Shown here: one piece after another, positions 1-22,435 of the stretch
Position numbering within the stretch: the first letter of the stretch is position 1
Layout: the number at the start of each line of letters is the position of its first letter
Assembly (NCBI GenBank): GCA_036583965.1
Contig: JAZBQD010000025.1
Location: forward strand, 16,436,509-16,500,508
DNA length: 64,000 nt
Direction: 5' to 3'
Source of the DNA: Prunella strophiata
Taxonomy: Eukaryota; Chordata; Aves; Passeriformes; Prunellidae
Program-made: the position numbers and the translations under genes
The notes under the pieces: model-generated
Database searches by the model: none
What the model was told of the DNA's origin: nothing
What the model saw: the letters and a program-made list of their open reading frames with translations, nothing else

Positions 1-12817
<12,817 letters not shown>

Positions 12818-15545
12818 GAATTCCTCTTTTCCCACAATGTAAGTGTCCCTCCTCCCGCCTGAATGCCACGATGTACATACAGAATGCCTGCATTATAACT
12901 CCTGCTGGAAACTGACCCTGGACAACTGCAATGGTTCCTGCCTTGGACTGTGACCCCCTTGAACCTCTGAACTCGCAGCTTTCAACTTGGGCCCGTATGC
13001 TTTTGGCGTGGTTAGGTTCTTGTTCTGCTCTGGAGCTGGCATCTAAAAGGAGAGAAATGGCAGTACACCATGGAGGGAGCTTGGAGCCAGGACTGTGTGA
13101 AACCTTTGCCCAGTGTCAGGAGGGGCAGCTGGAGGGGGGTGGCTCAGGTTCTTGGGCAGGTTGCCTCACTCCCACCTGCATGAGAAAGAAGTGTGTCCCC
13201 AGGCATTCCCTGCCAAAGCAGTGATGGTGAATCACTTCTGCAGCACCCCAGCAGAAATCCTTCTAGTTCACAAGTAGACTCTTCATCTTATCCTTATTCA
13301 CCCTTAAGCACAGAATAACATCCTCTGGACTTAGAGCAACAAAGGTTCCAAGGAAGCCTCCAAAGAGCATCATGGTTTCAGCAGCACTTTGTGGGGCTGG
13401 AGAAGGCAGCAGCACCCTTACCGTGGGGATCACATCCTCCATCTTTGCAGGGGGAAAGTTCCTTCCTCTGCTTCTGCTGTTGCCTCAGCAGTCATGTGCT
13501 GGGTGCCTGCCTGTGTGTATCCCAAGAGAGTTGTTTGGTGGGCTCAGATGGAAGATATGTGTTTGATTGTCAATGCCAAACAGCCGTAGTAGCAACCAGA
13601 ATGTTGCTTTTTTAAGTCAAGGCTTTTAACTCTCCCTTCCAAAAAAGCCATACAGAAAAGAATTCCTGAGTTCATTCTGAAAGGTTCATGTGGTGGTTAT
13701 CTCTGCATTGCATTTGGTGGCTTTTAAAAGACAGGTGAGGGCAGATGGTGTTGATCTGCTGTGAGTTCTGCATTAACACATTGAGATTGCCTCATCTCAA
13801 GGCTGTGTCTACTTTTTAGGACTTGCTGGAACGAGATCTCTTTTCATAGAGACTTGGCAGTTGGTTAGGACAAGTGCAGTCAAGGCTACGTCTCACCTGA
13901 TGTCACACAAAAAAAGAATTTAAGCTAGATTCCTGACATCTTTTACCTAGTATCACAAGCACTGACTATGCTAGTAAGAAGTTTGAAAAGCTGGAAATTT
14001 CTGACTCCTGGAAAAAAATGACAGCCTCCAAGAAAAGTGGTGACAGAAAAGCCCTTTTTGTCTAAGCAATGCTGAGTGATTGCAGATGTGCATCCTGCTT
14101 ACAAAAAAAGCAGCAAAAATTGGGGCCAGGGAGAGGGGTTTTGAGCTCAGGATGCAGAATATGAAAGTTCCAGGTGTAGAGGCAATGGCGTGTTCTCCCT
14201 TTCTGACACTGTCCCACAAGGGACAATTCTGTGTCCCTTGAACATTCTTTTCTGGTTGTGCAGGAGTAGGGCAAGTTGCATTTGTTAGTGATTAATTTGG
14301 AAGCTCCTGGTGGTCCTCTTGTTTTTTGCCTGATCTGTACAGCACTCCAGGGTTCACAGAGATGTCCTTGTGGCAATATGGGGACAACTGGGCAAGTCTC
14401 CATCTCCTGGAAAGCTCCCTGCTGTGTCCTGTGCTTGCTGCCATGGACCAGGCTTGCAGATCCTGGTGTGCTGCAGAGATACCATATTTCCAGGGGATGC
14501 TCTAACATGTGGCATCTCTCTTTGACACAGCGGCACCTGAACATTTTTTGTATACACAGTTCAGGAAAGGTTGTAGCATACATTTTCCCTGCAAGAAGGC
14601 AAGAGACATCTTGGTGCCTGCGCTACCTGTGAGCAGTGCAGGTGATGTGCACCACACCACACCACTCCTCCCTAAGGCAGGAATCCAGCTGGAGGGCATC
14701 TTCCAGGCACCCGCATACTGGGCTCTGTGTCTGGCATGAGGTTAAGGGATACATGGAGCCACCACCTGCATGCCAGGGGACCTTTCATCAGGGACATTTT
14801 ACTGGGGCACTGCTGACCATGCCAGGCTTCTCATTCACTTTCGCCATATGCTTTCTGCTAGGAAGACCTCTTTGGATTCCAACACAGAGTGCATTGAAGT
14901 TAACAATATAACATTTAGAGCACAGATTCCACTGTCATGTAATAGTTCATCAGTTAGGGCCAGGCAAATTTCAGAATTTGGGCTAGTTGAAGGGAAAAAG
15001 AAGCCCTGGTAGGGTTCAGTTCCTTAACTCTGTCAGTTCTTCCATAGGAAAGTCAGAATTGCAACATTTGTACCACTGTCTGCTCTGTATCTGGTATGAG
15101 CAGTAAAAGGGACAGCACTTTATCTCCTTTCACCCACTGGGCCCTAGCAACACACAGGAATCTCCCATCAGATTACTTTCCAGCTCAATGCCATGTTTTC
15201 CTCCAAGAGAAGCATATGGCTCAGAGGGGCAGTTGCAGGGGGGAGACCCAGCCTCTGCTGATAGCTCCTGTGGCCTTGGGTTGCTGTTGGGCATGAAGGT
15301 GAGAACCAACTGGCTTCAGTATGCTTCTCTGTCATATCTCCACTGTGATGTATGTAAAGTATCTTGTATGTTACAAAAGGATTTTTAAAAGTATCTTAAG
15401 GCCTGTAAACTCCGCTGTTTGGTCAGAAGATGGCATTCTGTAAAGAGCCTGCTGTATGAATATGTTCCCGTGCTTTGTCCCCTATGCTGTCAACAACAAA
15501 CCGTATCTGCTCTGTATGTAATAAACTTGTTAACATCAGCTTGGG
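12818..15545 (+). other. MAPK8IP3: MAPK8IP3 3'UTR
   Basis: This follows the TGA at 12815-12817. No coding exon was seen, and the first canonical AATAAA downstream is at 15520-15525, so the 3'UTR is read as about 2.7 kb. Two further AATAAA hexamers at 15739-15744 and 15752-15757 could extend the transcript to about 15780. RNA-seq would be needed to choose between them. Confidence 0.65.
15520..15525 (+). terminator. MAPK8IP3: AATAAA polyadenylation signal, probable MAPK8IP3 3' end
   Basis: Canonical hexamer, followed within 40 bases by a GT/T-rich stretch ('cttgttgtgttcctatg'), as expected for a cleavage site and downstream element. Confidence 0.7.
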
Positions 15546-15736
15546 CAGCTTGTTGTGTTCCTATGAAGGCACTGGGATTGCTGCTCAGTCTTTAACAGGA
15601 CACCTACAAGGGTGGGAACGCAGCTCTACTTGAGCATTTCAGTGGCAAGAAATGAAATGTGGATGGCTCACAAGGTCAGAGCAGAAGGGGCTGGTCCAGC
15701 AAGCAACAGTGCAATCTGTAGCTTGTACCAGCAGCA

Positions 15737-15762
15737 GAAATAAAAGGTGGAAATAAAAGGTG
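15737..15762 (+). repeat. Two tandem 13 bp units GAAATAAAAGGTG
   Basis: A perfect tandem duplication at 15737-15749 and 15750-15762. Each unit contains an AATAAA hexamer, so the duplication doubles a potential polyadenylation signal just downstream of the main MAPK8IP3 signal. Confidence 0.8.
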
Positions 15763-15779
15763 GCACAACTTCAGAAATA

Positions 15780-17188
15780 GAAGCTGGAGCAGAGAAGCAT
15801 TCACCTGCTGGCTTGCTGGAACTTTAGTTTCAGGTGAAATGCCTGGGATAACACATCAGGTCAGTTTTCAACACTGTACAGGGCGGCACTTCACAGTCCC
15901 ACAGGCATCAGTAATATCAGCATAATTCAACTGCAGAGAGCCCCTCAGTCCCAGCAGCATTTGGAAACCTTCATAGTTACTTTGTAGAACTGCACTGATT
16001 CATGGCAATGAACCATGTCCTTAAGACTGGAGAGGAGCATCTTCCGCCCTGAGCAGGGAGCCTGAAGGAGAGTCACCTCCGTGACCAACACATGAACTGT
16101 GGTGTGGCACAGGCCAGGGTGTACTACAACTAGCAATGCCTCTGCAGTTAATGGAGGCACCTCAGCAATGAGGTTTGGAAATGTGCTGTGATCCATCCTA
16201 AATCCCTGGGGCTGCACCCTTCCAAAACAGCCAGGAGCACTTTGAGCAGGGCCTGGGTGAAGTACAGCCATGTCTAAGGAAGTAGGTCACTGCCAACACC
16301 CTTCAAACAATCCCCCCACATTGATAAGCAATCAGTGAGGAAATGTACAAGTTTGGGAGGCTCATCAGAACCCACAGCATGTTTTGGGCATGGAATCTAA
16401 CACACGGCAAACAGGCTGTGCAGCTTCCCAGAAGCTATCAGGGTAAGGCTCCCAGGTTGCCCACGGGTCTGTGAGAAGATACCTATTTCCACATTTCATG
16501 ACCCTGAGCTCACCAGCAGGTCCTAACTGTTGTGGTAAGTGCCACCTGTACAGGGGCCCTTTCCTCCTATGGCCCAGGAGCCTCATTGAAGCATAACCTG
16601 AAGTCCTCAACATGTAACTGTGTTGGTCTCCAGCCTCTCCTGGATGGACTCCTTGGACCCAGGGGGCTGGACTTTGACTACATCATCTTCAGAGATTCTG
16701 CCTCACCCAAGCTGCTGGGTGAGTCTGTGCCTTATCAGCTCCATCTGCTTTTGCTGCTGGCTTGGCTCCCTGGTATACTTTGATCATGGGTAATTTCTTG
16801 CCTTTTTGGGGCTGCTGTGACCAGCACTTGGGTCTGCCCACTGTGGTCAGATTCTCTGTAGCCCCGCAGGGAGACACTTCCTCTGCTGGTGCTACAGATC
16901 CTGGCTGCGCAGAACAGAGGACTAGACTGTTCTACTCATCCCATCTGACTCACAACTACACCTCCCTCCCATCTCCTTTGTTCTTGGTTTGTGTTCAGTA
17001 GTACTTCAGCCATGGTGTGCACAGGAAGGCAACAGCTCAGCTCAGTGCCCAGCAGTGGAGACCACAGGAATCAGACAACTACTACCTTCCAGCCACAGCA
17101 ACTGCCATGGGAAGGCTCACAGCCTCAAACTGTGCCTTTAACACTACTCCTGATTCTCCCTCTCCTGGATTCTCCCATTCCTTCTGAA
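15780..17188. other. Intergenic sequence between convergent MAPK8IP3 and MRPS34
   Basis: No recognisable exon on either strand. The open frames here lack similarity to any family I know. Around 16640-16700 the text 'agggggctggactttgacta' then 'catcatcttcagagattc' loosely recalls the CR1 3' region, but it is too diverged to call firmly. Human carries NME3 in this position; no nucleoside diphosphate kinase motif was seen. Confidence 0.55.
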
Positions 17189-17194
17189 GCCAGA
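17189..17194. repeat. Target-site duplication GCCAGA, left copy
   Basis: The six bases immediately before the LTR's TGTA end are identical to the six bases after its TACA end (17633-17638). A 6 bp duplication is typical of ERVK-like (class II) integrations. Confidence 0.85.
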
Positions 17195-17632
17195 TGTAGG
17201 AATGTGCCCCCTATTGGCAGAAGTAATAAACCTGTCCTTTGTCCCCCAAATAAGGAAACGCTCCAGAAGTTTCTCTCACCAACTAACAAAGGGGACACCT
17301 TACAGGACAAAGGGGACTTCACTCTAAATTTAAGGACAGCTAATTGGATAGGAGCCAAGAAGTTCCTCCTGGACAATTTACTATAAAAGCAGGCTCAACA
17401 AAGGAACTAACGGCTTTTGTAAGGTGTTTTACTAGGTGCAAGACCTGCTTGACCTAGATCGGTTTTTCTCTTTGTTATTTTGTCTTTTATTAAACATTTT
17501 TTGTTTCCAACATGTCTGCAAGAGCCCCCTGGTCTTTTATGCCTTCTACCAAATAGCTGAGCTATCTGGGGGTGTATTATAACTCACCGAGAGCTTAAAA
17601 GATCTGGCTCGGGGTGACTTTTTAATAATACA
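17195..17632 (+). mobile_element. Solo LTR of an endogenous retrovirus, probably ERVK-like, 438 bp
   Basis: The element starts TGTAGG and ends AATACA, giving the TG...CA termini and TGTA/TACA inverted ends of a retroviral LTR. It is flanked on both sides by GCCAGA. A TATA box (TATAAAA) lies at 17383-17389. An ATTAAA polyadenylation signal lies about 105 bases downstream at 17489-17494, in the order expected for U3-R-U5 on the + strand. No gag, pol or env sequence adjoins it, so the internal part was presumably lost by LTR-LTR recombination. The matching target-site copies suggest a fairly recent insertion. Family assignment rests on the 6 bp duplication only. Confidence 0.88.
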
Positions 17633-17638
17633 GCCAGA
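17633..17638. repeat. Target-site duplication GCCAGA, right copy
   Basis: Exact copy of 17189-17194, directly after the LTR's terminal CA. Confidence 0.85.
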
Positions 17639-18509
17639 GAACTAGATCTGGCACATGCTCTGCAGTGCTCCTGCCATAACAAGGCAGGCTCAGTTCTGCT
17701 CCTTGTCACAGGACCAGCTTTTAACTCACAAGAAAAGCCTTCCTTCATATCCCATAGCATCTTAACCCTTCAGGAACCTCTGGTGAGGAAACCTATGGAA
17801 ATACAGGTACCCAATGTCAATCTGTGTGCTCCTGCCTGCTGAAAGCCATGTCCTGCTGGCTGGGGCCACATTTTCCCAGCTTCATCCAGGCCACATACAC
17901 TGGGTGGAGCAGAGTCCAGTTTGTGCTCTCCCTCACTAAATCCCTTCAGGCTATTTGTGATTTCGGGATGCTGCAGTAAACCCAACACCGCCTCGTGACT
18001 ACCTGCAGACAAAGGAACTAAACAGTTACTTCTGCAGGGAATTGATGTATAGAGCTGAACAGCTCTTGTGCTCCCTCCACCCACACCCAGACCCTCCAAC
18101 AGCCTTTGACACAGCAGCAGCATCTACAGCTGCTGCAAGAGATGAAATATCATGAACTGTGATCAGGAGCTGCATGTTTCAATGTTCACAACATGCTGCC
18201 CTGGAACAGGGGTAATTTACAATTGGCTTCAAATGGTAAGAGCCAATCCCACTTCCTTTGCATCACCAGAACTAAAATAATTTCCCTATCTCTTGACAGC
18301 CATCTTTGGGAGTAAGAGATGGGTAGCTTTGGATTATCTCAGTACTGAAGTCATGTTCCTCACTTCTTGTTCATTGCCCTCATATGCTAGTAACCCAGAT
18401 CATTCTGCAGTGTTCAGAGAACCAGATGCTGTTGAAGAGCTAATGGCTCTTAATTTGGCTGTCATGATGTCCAGGCATTAAAAAAAACCCCCGAGTTTTC
18501 ACAGAACTG
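17639..18509. other. Intergenic sequence right of the solo LTR
   Basis: No exon, repeat or regulatory element could be recognised on either strand. The open frames present are short and without family resemblance. Confidence 0.5.
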
Positions 18510-18530
18510 TGCTGCAGAATTAAGAAAACA

Positions 18531-18536
18531 TTTATT
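18531..18536 (-). terminator. MRPS34: AATAAA polyadenylation signal, probable MRPS34 3' end
   Basis: TTTATT on the + strand reads AATAAA on the - strand, about 385 bases past the MRPS34 stop. It is the first canonical hexamer I found downstream of that stop, so it gives a 3'UTR of roughly 400 bases (18510-18919). Confidence 0.6.
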
Positions 18537-18919
18537 TCCATTTGCAGATACATTTTTTCACAGCTCTGTGAAATACTGTGATATTCACAGTCACTTTTCT
18601 GTGATTCATGTAGGGCCCAAGTTATATAGAAATGTTATGCTCCAAAGAACAGCAGCTGGCTGACTGAAGCTGTGTATTTAGAGACTATCCAGGGAACCAA
18701 GAAGACCCCTCCCTCTGCTTACTGAAACCAAAGTTATGGAAGAAGAGTCTGAATATATTTGCATCTTCCCTTTCAGATGAGGTGACTGTACAGGGCTGAG
18801 GAGAAAGCTGGAATCATTCTAGCACAGTGGGCACAGAGGGGCTCTGTAAGAGCCTTTGTGCACTGAGCTTCTAACAGGCAGTGAGAGCATGTGGGGTGCT
18901 TAAGATACTGAAGAAGTCT

Positions 18920-20491
18920 CTATACCAGTGTCCCAGTAGCTTTTTTCTTTGCCCACTCTTGGGGAGAGGCCAGGACCTTCTCCAGATCAATAACTGGCTC
19001 TTCCATTATTGGTTTTCCCTCCTTCTGCCACTGTGCAAGGATCATGGCTCGGAGCAGTGGTGGGTATGGCAGGAACCGAACAGTCACCTCAGGCACTGGG
19101 GTGAATTTCTTGAAGGCTTCCTCCTCATGTTTGGGCACCATACGCCAGTCATGGTACATGGTTTTGTCAATCTCCCTCACTTCCTCTTCAGTTTTGCCTG
19201 GGAAAAGACAATGAACACCAGTGGGTAACACCATCACAAGAAACTGCCTCCAGACACACCAAGTGTTGACTCTTTGGCACCAAAGATGCTACAAAAGGCA
19301 AGAGTAAACAGAGTTTTCTAAGGGCTGGACAAATTATTCCCTGCTATACTATAGGATCTCACTTCTGTCCTTGAGAATCGAAATAGAAACAGGTTCCAGC
19401 TGTGTGGGTGACTCCGTCTCTTAATTTAAAGTTTTGCTTTGTCTCTTTCAAGTTCCATTTCCGTGTTCTAAGGAACAAGAGTAATTTCTCCCTACACTGA
19501 TGAAAGCTTCCTGGAAAACTAAGTGTTAAAAGTGCACAACAACTTAAAAACCTTCAAATGAGTACTATTTCAGTAATTCCAGTAAGGGGAAATTGTATAC
19601 TTAATATAAAGCAACTCTAAAAAGGAAAATTCACTCATACAACTCCAATCATTAATTTAAAATTCCAGTAACGCAACTTACTTGCCATTGCACTTTTTTC
19701 CTTTTTAGAGACAATTTAAATTGGAATACCCTAATGCTCGTACTGTGTCTTGCTTTGAAAGTCTCAGAACAGTCTGTCAGCTCATCTAGTATGCTTTTAG
19801 TGCTGCTGTTCCCTAAGGTCATATTGCACTGGCTCTCCCACAGAATTCCTTGGAAAGACATTTTGAAGGGGCTAGATTGCCGGCCTTTGAAACGCAAGGA
19901 ACTTCTTTTCCCATTAGAAGATCTGAGAAAAACAAATCTCCCAGTCACGGAGCCCGCGGTTTCCCTGCCACCCTTACGCACCCGGTGCTCTGTTAGCTCT
20001 GCCCCCACGCGTGGGAAAACGAGCCGGTTTTACCTTTGAAGGTCAGGTAGCCCCAGGCTCTTCCATGGTCCATGTTCTGCAAAGAAAAGAAAAGAGGACC
20101 TTGTTGAGGGTGGGTCACAGCGGGGGGAGCTCCGCAGGGCGCGGCGGGGCGGTGGGTGAGACGGGGCAGGTACCTCTGCCGTGTAGTCCGCCTTCACCTT
20201 GGTGATGACCCAGTAGCAGGGCTCGTGGTGCGCCCACAGCCAGGACTTGCGGGTGACAGTGCGGCCCACGCCGAAGCGCGGCAGGCGGCAGAGCAGCGCC
20301 AACAGTCGGTTCTCGTTCCGCACGTCCTCCCACGCCCGCACGGGCAGCCGTTTCTGCGTCAGCGGCCGCCGCATGGTCTCGTACTCCACGGTGAAGCGCT
20401 GAGAGTCCCGCGGCCGATCCTTCAGCGCCCGGTACTCGCGGATCTTCTTGGCCATGGCCGCGATGGGCCGGTGCAGCTTCTTGCGGGCCAT
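18920..20491 (-). CDS. MRPS34: Mitochondrial small ribosomal subunit protein mS34
   Basis: This is a structural protein of the mitochondrial 28S ribosomal subunit, needed for its stability and for mitochondrial translation. Three exons on the - strand: 20174-20491 (ATG at 20489-20491), 20034-20076, 18920-19197 (TAG). They total 639 bases, or 212 residues (human 218). Diagnostic segments are [17 protein letters not shown] at the start, [14 protein letters not shown] at about residues 80-93, the exon-2 stretch [19 protein letters not shown], and [16 protein letters not shown]. The first ATG is used because it gives the conserved MARKK start. The C-terminal 30 residues are poorly conserved, as is normal for this family. 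The gene converges on MAPK8IP3 and diverges from GLYR1; its exon 1 is very GC-rich. Confidence 0.97.
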
Positions 20492-20780
20492 GGCGGCAGC
20501 CGAGGGCGCGCGGCGAGCAGAACTAAGCGCCACACCTGGATTCACTGCTCCCGCCTTTCCCGGAAGCCGGGCCGGGCCCCGCGGAAGTCGCCCCGCCCGT
20601 CGCCAGGGTCAACCGCAGCGTTCCGCGTGGCCCGGCTGTCCGCGGTGGGTGCTCGGGCTGCTGCCAGCAGAGCGCATGGCTTGCCGCGGCCCCTCGCTGT
20701 GGTGCGCACCCACCGGTGCCAGCAGGCCCGGCGCGGCCTGACGGTACTGTGTGCTAGGCGGCTCTCGGGGGAGCCGGGCT
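20100..20780. promoter_or_regulatory. MRPS34: CpG-rich MRPS34 promoter and first exon, with ETS sites
   Basis: High GC and dense CpG surround the MRPS34 start. Just upstream (to the right on the + strand) are two GGAA ETS-type cores, CCGGAAG at 20560-20566 and GCGGAAG at 20581-20587. ETS/GABP (NRF-2) sites are common in promoters of nuclear genes for mitochondrial proteins, which fits this gene. The exact transcription start is not determinable here. Confidence 0.6.
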
Positions 20781-20789
20781 TGGTTGTTG

Positions 20790-21600
20790 ACATGCATCTG
20801 AATAGTGTCTGGTTTAGAAAAATCTGAGCAGATTCAGCTATGTCAGGGAAAATTAAAAACCGGAGTAAACCGGGTTTCTGAAAGATTAAAGCAACAGGTC
20901 TGGCCCAGGTCTTCAGTCAGAGGCTGGGCTACGAGCAGCAGCCGGGTCAGGGAACTCTGTACCGGGATGAGGCAAATTCCTCTGAGCTGCTCCAGCCATG
21001 GAATGCCAGCACAGTGAGGCTACACTTCTAATGAGTAGACTTTAAGTAAAAACTGCATAGATCAGCTCTTGGATTTTGGCTATAGACTGGTAAATTAAAT
21101 CTGACAGATGACTTTAATTTTTTTTTTTTCATTGAAATCTGTATCTTAAAGGAAGCACAGCAATTCCAGTGCTGCTGCTAAGTCCTATATTGAAGGCATT
21201 CAGGATACTGAGTGGGTTTTTCCAACAGCCAGGATCAATGTGTGAGGAGAAAGGGGTGTGTTCATGTGTGCTGCACACTGAAAAAGTAAACCACACATTA
21301 AAAAGGCTGACAATGCTCTTAAGACTAACATGGTGCATCTCTTGAAAAAAGACAGGGGCATAGGAGTAAGCAGGAGGTACCCCATTAAGTTGAGAAACAC
21401 TGGTTTAGAATAAAATACTTGATCTCAATCCACCCAAATATGGGGGAAGTAGCAGAGCAGTTAAGCCACTTATTACACGGTACACAGTTGGGAGCTTGTA
21501 CCCAGGGGTTGTGCAACAAGGATCAAGCTCGTTTCCGTTTAAGGCCCCTACACATCAGTTTCTGTGAGTCCACAGAGCAGAAGAGGTGACAAGAATGCTT
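20790..21600. other. Intergenic stretch between MRPS34 and the GLYR1 promoter region
   Basis: No exon was recognised on either strand. Base composition falls to ordinary levels between two CpG-rich blocks. A short T run lies at about 21119-21129. Confidence 0.5.
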
Positions 21601-21621
21601 GAAAAAAAATGTGGAATTGGC

Positions 21622-21627
21622 TTTATT
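21622..21627 (-). terminator. AATAAA hexamer on the minus strand, possible end of an unknown transcript
   Basis: TTTATT on + reads AATAAA on the - strand. Upstream of it on that strand lies CpG-rich DNA from about 21700 to 22430, including the GGGGCC repeat and the GLYR1 promoter. A short divergent transcript of about 0.6-0.8 kb could end here. I could not identify any protein in the three - strand frames. One frame ending near 21883 (around 21890-21990) has a hydrophobic, Ala/Val/Leu-rich run like a membrane segment, but no start codon was found for it. Confidence 0.35.
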
Positions 21628-22156
21628 GGATGGACAGAAATGAAAGACACCACCACACACAGCAGGTCATCAAGGAAACGATGCAGCTCCACAACAGCCG
21701 ACCACATACGGCGTCTCCCCCTGTCCGGGAGAACGAGCACAAATCATATTCCTCACCCGCCCTTCCTGGTGTGGCTCCGCGGGGCTAGCGGGCGATACAT
21801 ATGCAGTCCGAGGGCAGCCAGCAGCGGTAGCAACGGAGCCCTTCGGTTTCTGCTTCTTAAGGGGAATTCTATCAAAGGAACCGCTGTTAATTCGGGGGTG
21901 CTGCAGTGCCCTTCGCTGCCCCGGCACAAACACGGGCACCGGCGGGGGCGGCAGCCACCACCAGAGCGGCCCAGCAGAGTAACGCCGCCCCACAGACCGC
22001 CACCTGCACTTCCAGCGTTGCGCTCGGCACACGGCGTTCCTTCCACCGACACTTCCGACGATGCGCTTCACACCGAGCTTCCGCACACCAGCCCTTTCAG
22101 GCCCGCGGCGGGGGAGCAGCCCCGGAACACCCAACAGAGCGGCCGGCCGAGCTCCG

Positions 22157-22240
22157 CCCCGGCCCCGGCCCCGGCCCCGGCCCCGGCCCCGGCCCCGGCC
22201 CCGGCCCCGGCCCCGGCCCCGGCCCCGGCCCCGGCCCCGG
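22157..22240. repeat. (CCCCGG)14 / (GGGGCC)14 hexanucleotide microsatellite
   Basis: Fourteen perfect, uninterrupted six-base units (84 bp) lie about 195 bp upstream of the GLYR1 ATG. The - strand reads GGGGCC, the same unit as the human C9orf72 intronic repeat, and each unit supplies a GGGG run that could form a G-quadruplex. All six frames are open across it: + frames give PA, GP and PR dipeptides, - frames give GA, GP and GR. Whether it is transcribed, and from which strand, cannot be told from sequence. Confidence 0.97.
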
Positions 22241-22435
22241 CCCGCGCGCCAATGGGAGCTGCCGCCGTCCCGACGTCGCGGGGGGAGGGGAGCTGCCGCT
22301 GACAGCCCTCCCGCGCACGTGACCGACCGCCTGTCCACGTGATGCGCCCGCCCAATGGGCGCGGCCACTGCCCCCCTCCCCCCTGCTCGCGCTCCCGGCA
22401 GCCCCCGCGCTGCGCGGCCGGTCTGTGTCGGTAAG
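22241..22435 (+). promoter_or_regulatory. GLYR1: GLYR1 proximal promoter: two CCAAT boxes and two CACGTG E-boxes
   Basis: CCAAT boxes, each within CCAATGGG, are at 22249-22253 and 22352-22356. Palindromic CACGTG E-boxes (USF/MYC/TFE-type) are at 22316-22321 and 22336-22341, exactly 20 bp apart. No TATA box was seen. The start codon itself lies in AAGATGGCGGC (22433-22443), a perfect YY1 core and a near match to the TISU element of genes with very short 5'UTRs. This suggests transcription begins shortly before the ATG. Confidence 0.7.

Noticed and set aside
14062..14583. A 173-codon minus-strand open frame in the MAPK8IP3 3'UTR
   Set aside because: No family resemblance, no supporting splice or promoter signal, and other frames are open nearby.
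16532..16783. Open frame that looked like an isolated exon near 16.6 kb
   Set aside because: No proper partner exons were found; part of it loosely resembles decayed CR1 3' sequence.
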